A DNA stretch of 32,791 nucleotides from Candidatus Methylomirabilota bacterium (GTDB taxonomy: Bacteria > Methylomirabilota > Methylomirabilia > Rokubacteriales > CSP1-6), in NCBI GenBank assembly GCA_036001065.1, contig DASYUQ010000025.1, forward strand, positions 1 through 32,791. Direction: 5' to 3'. Below are positions 1 through 7,075 of the stretch, one piece after another. The translations under genes and the position numbers were made by a program. The notes below the pieces were generated by a model, which had not been told where the DNA came from, did no database searches, and was given only the letters and a program-made list of their open reading frames with translations. Every line of letters starts with the position of its first letter. The first letter of the stretch is position 1.

Positions 1-941
1 TCCCGGTGACCGAGGAGCTCCTGAACGGTCCGGATGTCGTGGTTGTCCTCGAGCAGGTGGGTGGCGAAGGAGTGTCGAAACGTGTGACAGGTCGCGCGCT
101 TCGCGATGCCCGCGCGGCGCGCGGCCTCCTTCACCGCCCGCTGCAGCACGGACTCGTGCAGGTGGTGGCGGCGCCGCTGGCCGGTGACACGGTCCACGTA
201 GAAACGGGTCGCCGGGAAGATCCACTGCCAGGCCCATTCCCGCCCGGCGTTCGGGTACTTGCGCGCGAGCGCCCACGGGAGTTCCACCCAGCCGGCTCCG
301 CACTGCAGATCGCGCTCGTGCTGCCGTTGCACCCCGTGAAGGTGCCGGGCCAGGTCCGCCTTCACGGCGCCGGGGAGCATGGTGACCCGATCCTTGTCAC
401 CCTTGCCCCCACGGACCACGATCTGGTTGGACGCGAAGTCGACGTCCTGGACCCGTAGCCGGGCGCACTCGAGGAGGCGGAGCCCGGCACCGTACATGAG
501 GAGAACCATCAGCCGCGGCGTGCCCTGGAGCTGCTGGATGACGGCCCGCACCTCGGCGCGGGTGAGCACCACGGGCAGCCGCTGCGCGCCCTTCGCCCGC
601 ACCACGTTGTCGAGCCATGGCAAGTCCTGTTCCAGGACGTCCCGATAAAGGAACAGGAGGGCGCTCAGCGCCTGATTCTGTGTCGAGGCCGCCACGTTCC
701 CATCGACGGCCAGCGAGGTCAGAAACCGGGTGGCCTCGGCCGCGCCCATCTCGGTGGGATGACGCTTGCCGTGAAACAAGATGTACCGGCGGATCCACGC
801 GACGTAGGTCTTCTCTGTGCGGCGGCTGTAGTGCCGGGCGCGGATGGCCTGGCGGACCCGGTCGAGGAGTCGGGGCTTCGGCGCGCCGGCGGGGCCAGCC
901 TCACGGACGGCGAGTGTGGCAGCGAGGGCGCCTTCCGACAA
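1..941 (-). CDS. intI: Integron integrase-like tyrosine recombinase (3' end off window)
   Basis: Tyrosine site-specific recombinase of the integron-integrase branch; this family recombines attI with attC. Read on the minus strand, 313 codons are visible and the left edge cuts the gene just after box-III GHR, so the catalytic Tyr lies outside. Visible catalytic residues are R155 (in GLRLLE), K180 (GGKGDK), H286 and R289 ([13 protein letters not shown]) and H312. The segment between K180 and H286 carries the extra IntI domain at about residues 222-262 ([13 protein letters not shown] followed by RRRHH), which ordinary XerC/D proteins lack. An N-terminal SAM-like core-binding domain ([18 protein letters not shown]) is intact. 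The chosen start is TTG at 939-941, because no ATG or GTG lies in frame upstream of the conserved N-terminus; a GGGGG tract lies about 9 nt upstream. No disruption is seen. Whether it serves a cassette array cannot be told from this window. Confidence 0.9.
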   Translation of the reverse strand, partial: MSEGALAATLAVREAGPAGAPKPRLLDRVRQAIRARHYSRRTEKTYVAWIRRYILFHGKRHPTEMGAAEATRFLTSLAVDGNVAASTQNQALSALLFLYRDVLEQDLPWLDNVVRAKGAQRLPVVLTRAEVRAVIQQLQGTPRLMVLLMYGAGLRLLECARLRVQDVDFASNQIVVRGGKGDKDRVTMLPGAVKADLARHLHGVQRQHERDLQCGAGWVELPWALARKYPNAGREWAWQWIFPATRFYVDRVTGQRRRHHLHESVLQRAVKEAARRAGIAKRATCHTFRHSFATHLLEDNHDIRTVQELLGHR

Positions 942-984
942 GATTTCGAGCCCCCTTTTGTTCGTGCGTCTCGAACATAGCCGA

Positions 985-1075
985 GCGGGTCGGAGCCCGC
1001 AAGACGAATCCACAAGACGAATCCACGAGCGGCCGTGAGCGCTCGATGAGTGCATGGGATCGGATACAGTTGAGC
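985..1075 (+). other. Possible attI-like region beside the integrase
   Basis: Between the integrase start and the next gene lie a short GC hairpin (GCGGG/CCCGC, 985-1000), a perfect tandem duplication of a 13-mer AAGACGAATCCAC (1001-1013 and 1014-1026), and one GTTRRRY match, GTTGAGC at 1069-1075. The GTTGAGC is oriented as an attI core would be, reading away from intI. Direct repeats and a GTTRRRY core are expected of attI, but one heptamer match in about 240 bp can easily arise by chance. No attC-like element or cassette follows. Confidence 0.25.
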
Positions 1076-1125
1076 TCATAGGCCGTGGTGTTCAGACCGG
1101 CGAGGCGCTACGCGACGGTGACACG

Positions 1126-1185
1126 CTATTCCAGGTCCAGCGTGTTGGTCGCGAACATCTCCTCCGGATTGACCCGGCTAGCCAT
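1126..1185 (-). pseudogene. Truncated start of a gene coupled to the PrpD gene
   Basis: The MmgE/PrpD stop codon sits inside ATGGCTAG, so an ATG at 1183-1185 overlaps it in the manner of a translationally coupled downstream gene. That reading frame gives only 19 residues (MASRVNPEEMF...) before a TAG at 1126-1128. The rest of whatever gene followed is missing between here and the integrase. It may be the stump of a gene lost by deletion or recombination, or a chance ORF; the product is not recognisable. Confidence 0.3.
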
Positions 1186-2635
1186 GGTGAGCTCGTCGCG
1201 GCCCGGCGCGCCGGGCCGCCGTTCCCGCTCGCTTCGCGCCACGCAGCGCGTCCATCAAGGGGCGGACGGAGGGGAGCGTGTCCAGCCGCTCGAGCAGGCC
1301 GAGCGCGCGCTCGGCCCGCGCCCGGTCGAGGCTGAGACGCGCCGCCTCGCGATACTTGCCGACGAGCTCGTCGCGGCTCATCGGGTTCTCGGGACTCCCC
1401 CACGGGAAGCGCACCGTCTCCGCCAGCTCGCGGCCGTCGTCGAGAACGATCGTGACGGTGGTCCGATCCCCGAACGGGTCGGCGGCCACGCCGGGCGCCC
1501 CCCGCTCGAGCGCGGGGTCGACGTACGTCCTGACGCGCGCCATCATGGCCCGCACCGCGGGGTCGCGCACGCGCGCGTCGGTGAAGGCGTCGAGGCCGAG
1601 GCGGCCGTCGAGCATCGCCACCGCCGCGCAGAACTCGAGGCTCGGCTTGCCCTCGAGCCCTGTCCGGGGCTCGGTGCGGATGAGGACGCCCTGGAAGATG
1701 TAGCTCACGCCGACGCGGATCTCGCGCACCGCGGCGGGATCGATCCGGTGCCGGGCGCGCAGCGCCAGGATCGCGTCGATCGCCCGCTGGAGCGGCGCCC
1801 CGCACGGGTAGGGCTTCAAGACGGAGCCCGCGACCCGGATCTCCCACGCCTCGCCGAGGCCCTTCGTGAGCTGTTCGAGGTCGGCGCCCCCGGGGCCGGC
1901 GAACAGGGCGCAGTAGCCCATACGCGACTCGAGGATGCCCCGGTCGGCGGTGACGCCGCGCCTCGCCAGTTCCGCGGCGACCACGCCGCTGCGGGCGGCG
2001 TGGCCGGCGTGGAACGGCATCGTCATCGTTCCGAACTGCTGGCGCGACCCGCCCGCCATCGCGGTCGCGATCCCGAGGGCCATCTCGACCCGGTGGGCGT
2101 CGAGGCGGAGGAGGTGGGCGCCGGCGGCGGCGGCGGCGACCGTCCCCAGGCTGATCGTGGCGTGCCACCCCTTCTCGTAGTGGGAGGGGTTGAGCGCGCG
2201 GCCGAGCTTCGTGAGCACCTCGTAGCCGATCACGTAGGCCTCGAGGACGGCCCGGCCCGACGATCCGGCCGGCTCCCCGAGCGCGAGCAGGGCCGGCGCG
2301 AGCACGACGCTCGGGTGGGCCAGGGTCACGAACGTGGTGTCGTCGTAGAGGAGCGCGTGCGCCATCACGCCGTTGGCGAGCGCCGCCTGGGTGGTGCCGG
2401 TCTTGAAGCCGCCGGCTACGACGCTCGCCGCCGGCGTCCCCCCGGCTTCGCGGACCCAGGCGGTCAGGATCCGGCCCACGGGTTCCGCCGCCCCCGCCAG
2501 GGTGGTCGCCGTCACATCAAGGAAGGCGGTGCGCGCCAGCGCGATGGCCGCCGACGGAATGGCGCCTCCGTCCGTCTGCGCCACGAACCGGGAGAGCTCG
2601 GCGGTCGCGCCGCGCGCCTCGCCAGCGCGGCTCAC
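1178..2635 (-). CDS. MmgE/PrpD family protein
   Basis: Cytosolic protein of the MmgE/PrpD family (2-methylcitrate dehydratase, cis-aconitate decarboxylase and iminodisuccinate epimerase relatives). Family landmarks are an N-terminal helical domain with LARTAFLDVTATTLAG, then NGVMAHALLYDDTTF, AHPSVVLAPALLALGE, YEVLTKLGRAL and FHAGHAARSGVVAAELARRG, and a C-terminal domain with KPYPCGAPLQRAIDAIL and KPSLEFCAA. The GTG at 2633-2635 is chosen, 5 nt after a GGAG; it gives 485 aa, the usual size. The longer reading from 2725 adds a low-complexity tail that overlaps the transporter remnant. The actual substrate cannot be read from sequence; many members beside ABC importers and CoA enzymes are unassigned. 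It lies downstream of a broken ABC importer on the same strand and may once have been co-transcribed with it. Confidence 0.88.
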   Translation of the reverse strand: MSRAGEARGATAELSRFVAQTDGGAIPSAAIALARTAFLDVTATTLAGAAEPVGRILTAWVREAGGTPAASVVAGGFKTGTTQAALANGVMAHALLYDDTTFVTLAHPSVVLAPALLALGEPAGSSGRAVLEAYVIGYEVLTKLGRALNPSHYEKGWHATISLGTVAAAAAGAHLLRLDAHRVEMALGIATAMAGGSRQQFGTMTMPFHAGHAARSGVVAAELARRGVTADRGILESRMGYCALFAGPGGADLEQLTKGLGEAWEIRVAGSVLKPYPCGAPLQRAIDAILALRARHRIDPAAVREIRVGVSYIFQGVLIRTEPRTGLEGKPSLEFCAAVAMLDGRLGLDAFTDARVRDPAVRAMMARVRTYVDPALERGAPGVAADPFGDRTTVTIVLDDGRELAETVRFPWGSPENPMSRDELVGKYREAARLSLDRARAERALGLLERLDTLPSVRPLMDALRGAKRAGTAARRAGPRRAHHG

Positions 2636-2678
2636 CACGTCTCCACGCCCGTCCCGCCTGGCGTCACCCGCTCCCCGC

Positions 2679-2888
2679 TCACGGGAACCGTGTGGGGGCG
2701 TACCGGGTGTCGACGATGTCGTCATACGCGGGCACCCGCGTGATCAGCCCCGCGAACTTGAGCATCTCGCCGATGTTCGCCACCGCCTGACGGCTGATGA
2801 CCGGCCGGTAGCCCTTGATGCTGTCCTGAAGGATTTGACGGAGAAGTTTCGGATCGATGCCCGCGAAGTACTTCTCGGCCACCTTCAC
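2679..2888 (-). pseudogene. C-terminal remnant of an NMT1/THI5-type substrate-binding protein
   Basis: Only the last 69 codons remain of an ABC substrate-binding protein of the NMT1/SsuA/TauA type. The segment reads VAEKYFAGIDPKLL, then ISRQAVANIGEMLKFAGL, then DDIVDTRYAP, which is the normal C-terminal end of such proteins (usually about 330 aa). It has no signal peptide and no ligand lobes. It overlaps the truncated ATPase by four bases in another frame (GTG AAG ... against CCG TGA). The missing parts are exactly those that lie between the ATPase and the end of the binding protein in a typical operon. Confidence 0.75.
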
Positions 2889-3292
2889 GGCCCCGCGAGT
2901 CCGGTGAGCCGGAGGAGGTCCCGCGCCTTCGCCTCTCGCCGCTCCGGCGGCTCCCCTGCGAGCTCCGGGCCGAACACGACGTTGGCGAGGCTCGTGCGCC
3001 AGGGCAGCAGCGCGTCACGGGCGAACATGTAGCCGATGCGCGGGTTGATGCCCTGGACGGGGACACCGTTTACACTCACGTGCCCGGTGGACGGCAGGAA
3101 GAGTCCGGAGACGATGTTGAGGAGCGTCGACTTGCCGCAGCCGCTCGGTCCCACGATGGCGAGGAACTCGCCCTCCGCCACGTCGAGGGTGACGTCGGCC
3201 AGCACCGGCACCGTACGGCCGTCGATCTCGAAGGCGTGGGAGAGATGCGCGATGCCGATCTTGCGACGCGGCGTGGGGGGCGCCGTTGACAA
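2885..3292 (-). pseudogene. Truncated SsuB/TauB-type ABC transporter ATPase
   Basis: N-terminal half (135 codons) of a nitrate/sulfonate/taurine-type ABC ATPase. The Walker A motif GPSGCGKSTLL and the Q-loop area (IGYMFARDALLPWRT) are present. The frame ends after LTGLAGP, before the LSGG signature, Walker B and the His switch, so the product cannot form a working ATPase (family length about 250-270 aa). The start is TTG at 3290-3292, five nt after AGGAG. The truncation point abuts the C-terminal remnant of a substrate-binding protein, so one deletion probably removed the ATPase C-terminus, the permease and most of the binding protein. Confidence 0.8.
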
Positions 3293-3314
3293 CGATCTCC
3301 TCCGAGCTTATGAA
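3286..3314 (+). promoter_or_regulatory. Sigma-70-type promoter of the thiolase-ligase operon
   Basis: TTGACA (3286-3291), a 17-nt spacer and TATGAA (3309-3314) form a near-consensus housekeeping promoter. The expected start near 3321 leaves a leader of about 73 nt before the GTG of the first thiolase-fold gene, which has its own GGAGG at 3385-3389. The -35 box overlaps the start codon of the divergent ATPase remnant. Confidence 0.7.
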
Positions 3315-3393
3315 GAGTGAACCGGGCGGTCCAAAACGGAAACCGGCGCGACGCTATCACAGTCCTACGACGATCGCAAACGCTGGAGGTCAC

Positions 3394-4524
3394 GTGTCCG
3401 AGCGCGTAGCAGTGGTGGGCGTGAGCCAGGTCGGGTATGCGAGCGCCATCACCGACCGCACGCTCGAGGAGCTGATCTTCGAGGCGGCGAGCGGTGCCCT
3501 CGCCGACGCCCGCCTCGCCTGGAGCGATCTCGACGCCGTCGTGATCGGCGCCTCCGATCTCGTCGACGGACGTGTCATCTCGAGCATGGTGACGGCGCCG
3601 CCGGCGGGCGGCTACATGAAGGACCTGCTGGCGGTAGCGTCGAGCGCGGAGCACGCCTTCGTGCTCGCCTACCTGCGCCTGGCCTCCGGCCTCGGCCACA
3701 CCGCGCTGGTGGCCGGCTGGAGCAAGTGCTCGGAGGCGCCCATCCCGCTCGTGGAGCAGCTCAGCCTCGACCCCTTCTACCGACGGCACGTGGGGATGGA
3801 CGGTCTGGTGGCGGCTGCAATCCAGGCCGCAGCCTACCGCGACCGCTACGGGCTGGAGGAGGCGGCGGCGGCGCGCGTGGTGGTGAAGAACCGGGCGAGC
3901 GGCGTCCGGAACCCTCACGCCGAGCGCCGGCAGGCCGTGACCGCGAACGACGTTCTCGTCTCGCCGATGGTGGTGTGGCCCCTCAAGGCGCTCGAGACGT
4001 CGCCCCTGTCGGATGGGGCCTGCGCGCTCGTGCTCGCCCGCGGGGAGCGCGCCGACACGCTCCGGTGTCCGGCGGCGCAGGTGCGGGGCGTGGGCTGGGC
4101 CTCGGCGACCTACTGGCGGGAGCCGGAGGAACTCGTCGACTCCCGCGCGCTGGCGGCGGCCGCGGAGCGCGCGTACCGGATGGCCGGCGTGCGGGACCCG
4201 CGCCGCGAGTTCGCCGTGGCCGAGGTGTACGATGTCACCCCGTACCACGAGCTCATGGCGTACGAGGGGCTGGGCTTCTGCGGCCCCGGTGAGGGCGCGC
4301 GCTTCGCCGCCGCCGGCGAGGTCAGCGTCAATCCCTCCGGAGGCCTCCTCTGCGCGCACCCGTTCTTCGCCTCCGGCCTCGTGCGGATCGCCGAGGCCTG
4401 TCTTCAAGTCACGGGCCGCGCCGACGGCCACCAGGTAGTGCGCGCGCGGCGCGCGGTCGCCCACGGTGCCAGCGGGCTCGCCGGCCAGGCCCACACGGTG
4501 GTCGTCCTCGAAGGCGAGGCGTGA
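3394..4524 (+). CDS. Thiolase-fold protein lacking the nucleophilic Cys (operon gene 1)
   Basis: 376-aa protein of the thiolase/SCP2 superfamily. The GTG start at 3394 has GGAGG four nt upstream and begins at the conserved VAVVGVSQVGYA strand; a longer TTG-initiated reading from 3286 is rejected because it runs through the promoter. Family marks are the N-terminal halves EEAAAARVVVKNR and NPHAERR, and a C-terminal NPSGGLLCAHP with the catalytic His at 322. The position normally holding the acyl-accepting Cys (Cys-x-Ser-Ser-x-x-Ala) reads A82-S-S-A-E-H-A, so Cys is replaced by Ala. The segment AEVYDVTPYHELMAYEGLGFC resembles SCP2-type lyases such as steroid side-chain Ltp2. It is translationally coupled to a second, diverged copy and is followed by a DUF35 protein, the usual partner of such enzymes. 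I infer a CoA-ester C-C lyase or scaffold subunit rather than a thiolase; the substrate is unknown. Confidence 0.85.
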   Translation: MSERVAVVGVSQVGYASAITDRTLEELIFEAASGALADARLAWSDLDAVVIGASDLVDGRVISSMVTAPPAGGYMKDLLAVASSAEHAFVLAYLRLASGLGHTALVAGWSKCSEAPIPLVEQLSLDPFYRRHVGMDGLVAAAIQAAAYRDRYGLEEAAAARVVVKNRASGVRNPHAERRQAVTANDVLVSPMVVWPLKALETSPLSDGACALVLARGERADTLRCPAAQVRGVGWASATYWREPEELVDSRALAAAAERAYRMAGVRDPRREFAVAEVYDVTPYHELMAYEGLGFCGPGEGARFAAAGEVSVNPSGGLLCAHPFFASGLVRIAEACLQVTGRADGHQVVRARRAVAHGASGLAGQAHTVVVLEGEA

Positions 4525-5708
4525 CGGCGATGCGGCGCGTGGCTATCGTCGGCGTCGGCCAGACCGAGCACCGCTTCCGCCGGGACGACGTGACTTACCC
4601 CGAGCTGGCGCGGGAGGCCGTCGCGCGCGCGCTGGCCCATGCGGGCCTGGAGGTGCGCGACATCGAGGCGGCCGTGCTCGCCCTGGCGCCCGATGCGCTC
4701 ATGGGCGTGGCCCACGCCGAGCGGTGGGTGGCCGACGCCCTCGGCGTGGCTGACAAGCCCTTCATGCGCGTCAACACCGGCGGGTCCACGGGGATCACCA
4801 CCGTGCACGCCGCCTACTTCCACGTGGCGTCCGGCATGTTCGACTGCGTACTGGCGGCGGGGGCCGACCGGGTGGGGGAAAGCGGCGACGCCCAGCTCGT
4901 CCTGAACACGATGTGGGACGTCCTCTACGAGCGGCCCTTCCCGCTCAACGCCATCAACATGCTGGCGCTCCAGGCCGTGCGCTACATGGCGAAGTACGGC
5001 ACGACGGAGTACCACATGGCGCTGGCCGCGGTGAAGAACCGGCGCCACGCGCTCCGGAACCCTCACGCCCACCTCCGGAAGGAGGTGACGGTGGAGGAGG
5101 TTCTCGCCTCGCGGGTGATCTGCTGGCCCATCAAGCTCTTCGACGCCTGCCCGCAGTCCACGGGAGGCTGCGCCCTGGTTCTCTGCTCGGAAGAGGTCGC
5201 GCGCCGGCTGCCGGGGCCGAAGGCGTGGATCGATGGCGTCGGCAACTGCGTGGAGACCTACTTCATGGGGGACCGCATGGGTCCGGCCGCCGAGCACGAC
5301 CACGCCGACGCCGACGCCCTCGCCGAGGCCATCGCCCGGGCCTACCGCCAGGCCGGGATCCGCGACCCCTGGCGGGAGATCGACGTGGCCGAGCTCTACG
5401 CGCCCTTCAGCAACATCGAGCTTCACGTCATCGAGGCGGCGCGGCTGTGTGACAAGGGGCAGGCGGGACCGCTCCTCGAGAAGGGCGAGTTCCACCTGGG
5501 GAGCCGCCAGCCTGTCAACCCGTCGGGCGGGGTGCTGTGCGCGAATCCCATTGCCGTCACCGCCATGGTCCGCGTGGCGGAGGCTGCGCTGCAGGTGATG
5601 GCCCATGCGGGCGAGCGGCAGGTGGAGGGGGCGCGGACGGCGCTTGCCACCGGCATCGGCGGCGACCACCAGTTTTATGGAGCCGTGGTCTTGCGAGGGG
5701 AACGATGA
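4521..5708 (+). CDS. Second thiolase-fold protein, active site degenerate (operon gene 2)
   Basis: 395-aa thiolase-superfamily paralogue of the preceding gene. It starts at GTG 4521, overlapping the upstream stop (GTGA), with AAGG six nt upstream; ATG 4530 is an alternative. It keeps the fold landmarks VAIVGVGQTEH, MALAAVKNRRHALRNPHAH and VNPSGGVLC. The acyl-Cys position aligns with Gly88 (VNTGGSTGIT), and the GHP histidine of the second half is Asn342 (CANP), so both classical catalytic residues are gone. It may be the non-catalytic half of a heteromer with gene 1, or bind ligand only. It ends in an ATGA overlap with a 35-codon ORF, with the DUF35 gene next. Base composition matches its neighbours, so decay is unlikely; the substitutions look maintained. 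Confidence 0.85.
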   Translation: MTAMRRVAIVGVGQTEHRFRRDDVTYPELAREAVARALAHAGLEVRDIEAAVLALAPDALMGVAHAERWVADALGVADKPFMRVNTGGSTGITTVHAAYFHVASGMFDCVLAAGADRVGESGDAQLVLNTMWDVLYERPFPLNAINMLALQAVRYMAKYGTTEYHMALAAVKNRRHALRNPHAHLRKEVTVEEVLASRVICWPIKLFDACPQSTGGCALVLCSEEVARRLPGPKAWIDGVGNCVETYFMGDRMGPAAEHDHADADALAEAIARAYRQAGIRDPWREIDVAELYAPFSNIELHVIEAARLCDKGQAGPLLEKGEFHLGSRQPVNPSGGVLCANPIAVTAMVRVAEAALQVMAHAGERQVEGARTALATGIGGDHQFYGAVVLRGER

Positions 5709-5812
5709 GTGACGTGCGCCGCGTGGTCGAGGAGCGCCACGGGCTCCCCGGGGCGCTCCGAGCGCTGGGGGGTGTGGGGGGCCATGTCGGGGCCCCCCAC
5801 GTCGGGCGATGA
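5705..5812 (+). CDS. Possible 35-aa coupled ORF between thiolase-fold gene 2 and DUF35
   Basis: An ATG at 5705 overlaps the upstream stop (ATGA) and the ORF's own TGA overlaps the next ATG (ATGA at 5809-5812), so a ribosome could pass through all three genes without a gap. The 35-residue product begins MSDVRRVVEERHGLPG and ends Gly/His-rich. It matches no family I know. Its second half coincides with a strong hairpin, so the region could instead be an untranslated coupling or RNA-stability element. Confidence 0.35.
   Translation: MSDVRRVVEERHGLPGALRALGGVGGHVGAPHVGR
5774..5800 (+). repeat. Perfect 10-bp hairpin inside the operon
   Basis: GTGGGGGGCC (5774-5783) and GGCCCCCCAC (5791-5800) are exact reverse complements around the 7-nt loop ATGTCGG. 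No T-tract follows, so it is not a normal intrinsic terminator. It lies 8 nt before the DUF35 start and could affect coupling or processing of the mRNA. Confidence 0.6.
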
Positions 5813-6267
5813 GCGAGCCGGTGATCGAGATCGAGCAACATTGGGATATCCACTACCGTCACGCCGCCGGCGAGACGGGCAGCCACTTCTTCCGGGCGCT
5901 GCGTGAGAAGCGCCTTCTCGGCCGCCGCTGCCCGCAGTGCCGGCGCGTGCTCCTGCCCCCCCGCGGCTTCTGCGACCGCTGCTTCGCCGCCACCGGCGAG
6001 TGGGTGGAGGTCGCGCCCGACGGGGTGCTGGAGGCGTTCACGGTGGTGGCTCAGAAGTTTACGGGCATGCCCGACCCGCCCTACGTGGTGGCGTATGTGC
6101 GGCTCAGGAACGCCGACACGGCGATGGTGAACTACCTCCGCGGCGTCGATCTCTCCGACGTGCGGGCGGCGGCCCAGCGGCTCGCCGTCGGGATGCCGGT
6201 CCGCGCGATCTTCACCGCGCGGCCCGAGGGGCGGATGACCGACTTCTGGTTCGAGCCGGCGCGGTGA
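5809..6267 (+). CDS. DUF35 Zn-ribbon/OB-fold acyl-CoA-binding protein
   Basis: 152-aa protein with a rubredoxin-like zinc ribbon (C41-P-Q-C44 ... C55-D-R-C58) followed by an OB fold (VEVAPDGVLEAFTVV ... PYVVAYVRL). This DUF35/ChsH2-C type is known to clamp CoA substrates and to assemble with thiolase-fold enzymes such as HMG-CoA synthase/thiolase complexes in archaea or Ltp2 lyases in steroid degraders. An N-terminal helix (HYRHAAGETGSHFFRALREKRLLG) is the typical docking segment. The ATG overlaps the preceding small ORF, and its TGA overlaps the GTG of the crotonase. Its position straight after two thiolase-fold genes strongly suggests it is their subunit. Confidence 0.9.
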   Translation: MSEPVIEIEQHWDIHYRHAAGETGSHFFRALREKRLLGRRCPQCRRVLLPPRGFCDRCFAATGEWVEVAPDGVLEAFTVVAQKFTGMPDPPYVVAYVRLRNADTAMVNYLRGVDLSDVRAAAQRLAVGMPVRAIFTARPEGRMTDFWFEPAR

Positions 6268-7073
6268 GCGTCGGACAGGTTCTGGGCTCCGTCGCCGACG
6301 AAGTCAGGCTGGAGCGCGACGGCCCGGTCGCCACGATCACGTTCAACCGGCCCGGGGACCAGAACCGGCTCACGCGGGACGTCCTCCTCGCCCTCCAGGG
6401 CATCGTCGACCGCCTCGCCGATGACGAGGAGATCCAGGCGATCGTCGTGACGGGCACGGGGAATCAGTTCTTCTCCATGGGGATCCTGAACCCCGCCGTG
6501 CGCGCCTCCTACACCAAGGACCAAATCCTGGAGCTCGTCCGGGTCGCCAACCGGCTCTACGACGCCATCGAGGCGCTTCCACAAATCGTCATCGTCGCCC
6601 TGAACGGCGCCGCCCGGGCCGGCGCCGCCGAGCTCGCGCTGGCGTGCGATATCCGGCTGGCCGCGGCGCACGCCACGTTCGCGCTGCCCGAGGCGCTCTG
6701 GGGCGGCTTCCCGGGCGCCGGCGGTCCCGTGCGTCTGCCCGTGATCGTCGGCCGGGCGCGGGCCCTCGAGATCATCTGCACCGGGCGCGAGCTCGGTGCC
6801 GCGGAGATGGAGCGGCTCGGACTCGTGCTCGCCGTCCACCCGGCGGAGCGATTGCTCCCCGAAGCGCACGCGCTCGCCACCCGCATCTGCGCGAGCGGGC
6901 CCCTCGCCACGCGCGGCGCCAAGCGCATCATGAACGTGCGCATGGCTTCTGGATTTACCGCGGCCCGCGCGCTGTCGGACGCGCTCCGCCACGCGCTCGA
7001 ATGGAGCCGGGACGTCGACGAGGGCCTGGCGGCGCATCGCGAGGGCCGGCAGCCGCGCTTCACCGGGCGCTGA
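6264..7073 (+). CDS. Enoyl-CoA hydratase/isomerase (crotonase) family protein
   Basis: 269-aa crotonase-fold enzyme acting on acyl-CoA thioesters. The start is GTG 6264, overlapping the DUF35 stop (GTGA). The family pattern is RLERDGPVATITFNRP, then an oxyanion-hole segment TGTGNQFFSMGI, then NGAARAGAAELALACDI and LPEALWGGFPGAGG. The two Glu residues used by classical hydratases correspond to the Glu of AAELAL and the Glu of LPEAL and are both present. The first oxyanion segment reads FFSMGI where family members usually have an Asp after the Gly. The likely role is hydration of an unsaturated acyl-CoA upstream of the thiolase-fold/DUF35 cleavage step, inferred from operon context. Confidence 0.88.
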   Translation: MSVGQVLGSVADEVRLERDGPVATITFNRPGDQNRLTRDVLLALQGIVDRLADDEEIQAIVVTGTGNQFFSMGILNPAVRASYTKDQILELVRVANRLYDAIEALPQIVIVALNGAARAGAAELALACDIRLAAAHATFALPEALWGGFPGAGGPVRLPVIVGRARALEIICTGRELGAAEMERLGLVLAVHPAERLLPEAHALATRICASGPLATRGAKRIMNVRMASGFTAARALSDALRHALEWSRDVDEGLAAHREGRQPRFTGR

Positions 7074-7075
7074 CG

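Noticed and set aside
1085-2743. A 552-codon plus-strand frame
   Set aside because: It lies antisense to the MmgE/PrpD gene; it is a GC-skew shadow with Arg/Ala/Gly-rich text and no family features.
1076-3292. Integron cassette array with attC sites
   Set aside because: No RYYYAAC/GTTRRRY palindromic pair is found and the genes are oriented against a cassette array.
3286-3393. N-terminal extension of the first thiolase-fold protein from TTG 3286
   Set aside because: The extension covers the -35/-10 promoter and is low-complexity; the GTG at 3394 has a good GGAGG and begins at the conserved first strand.
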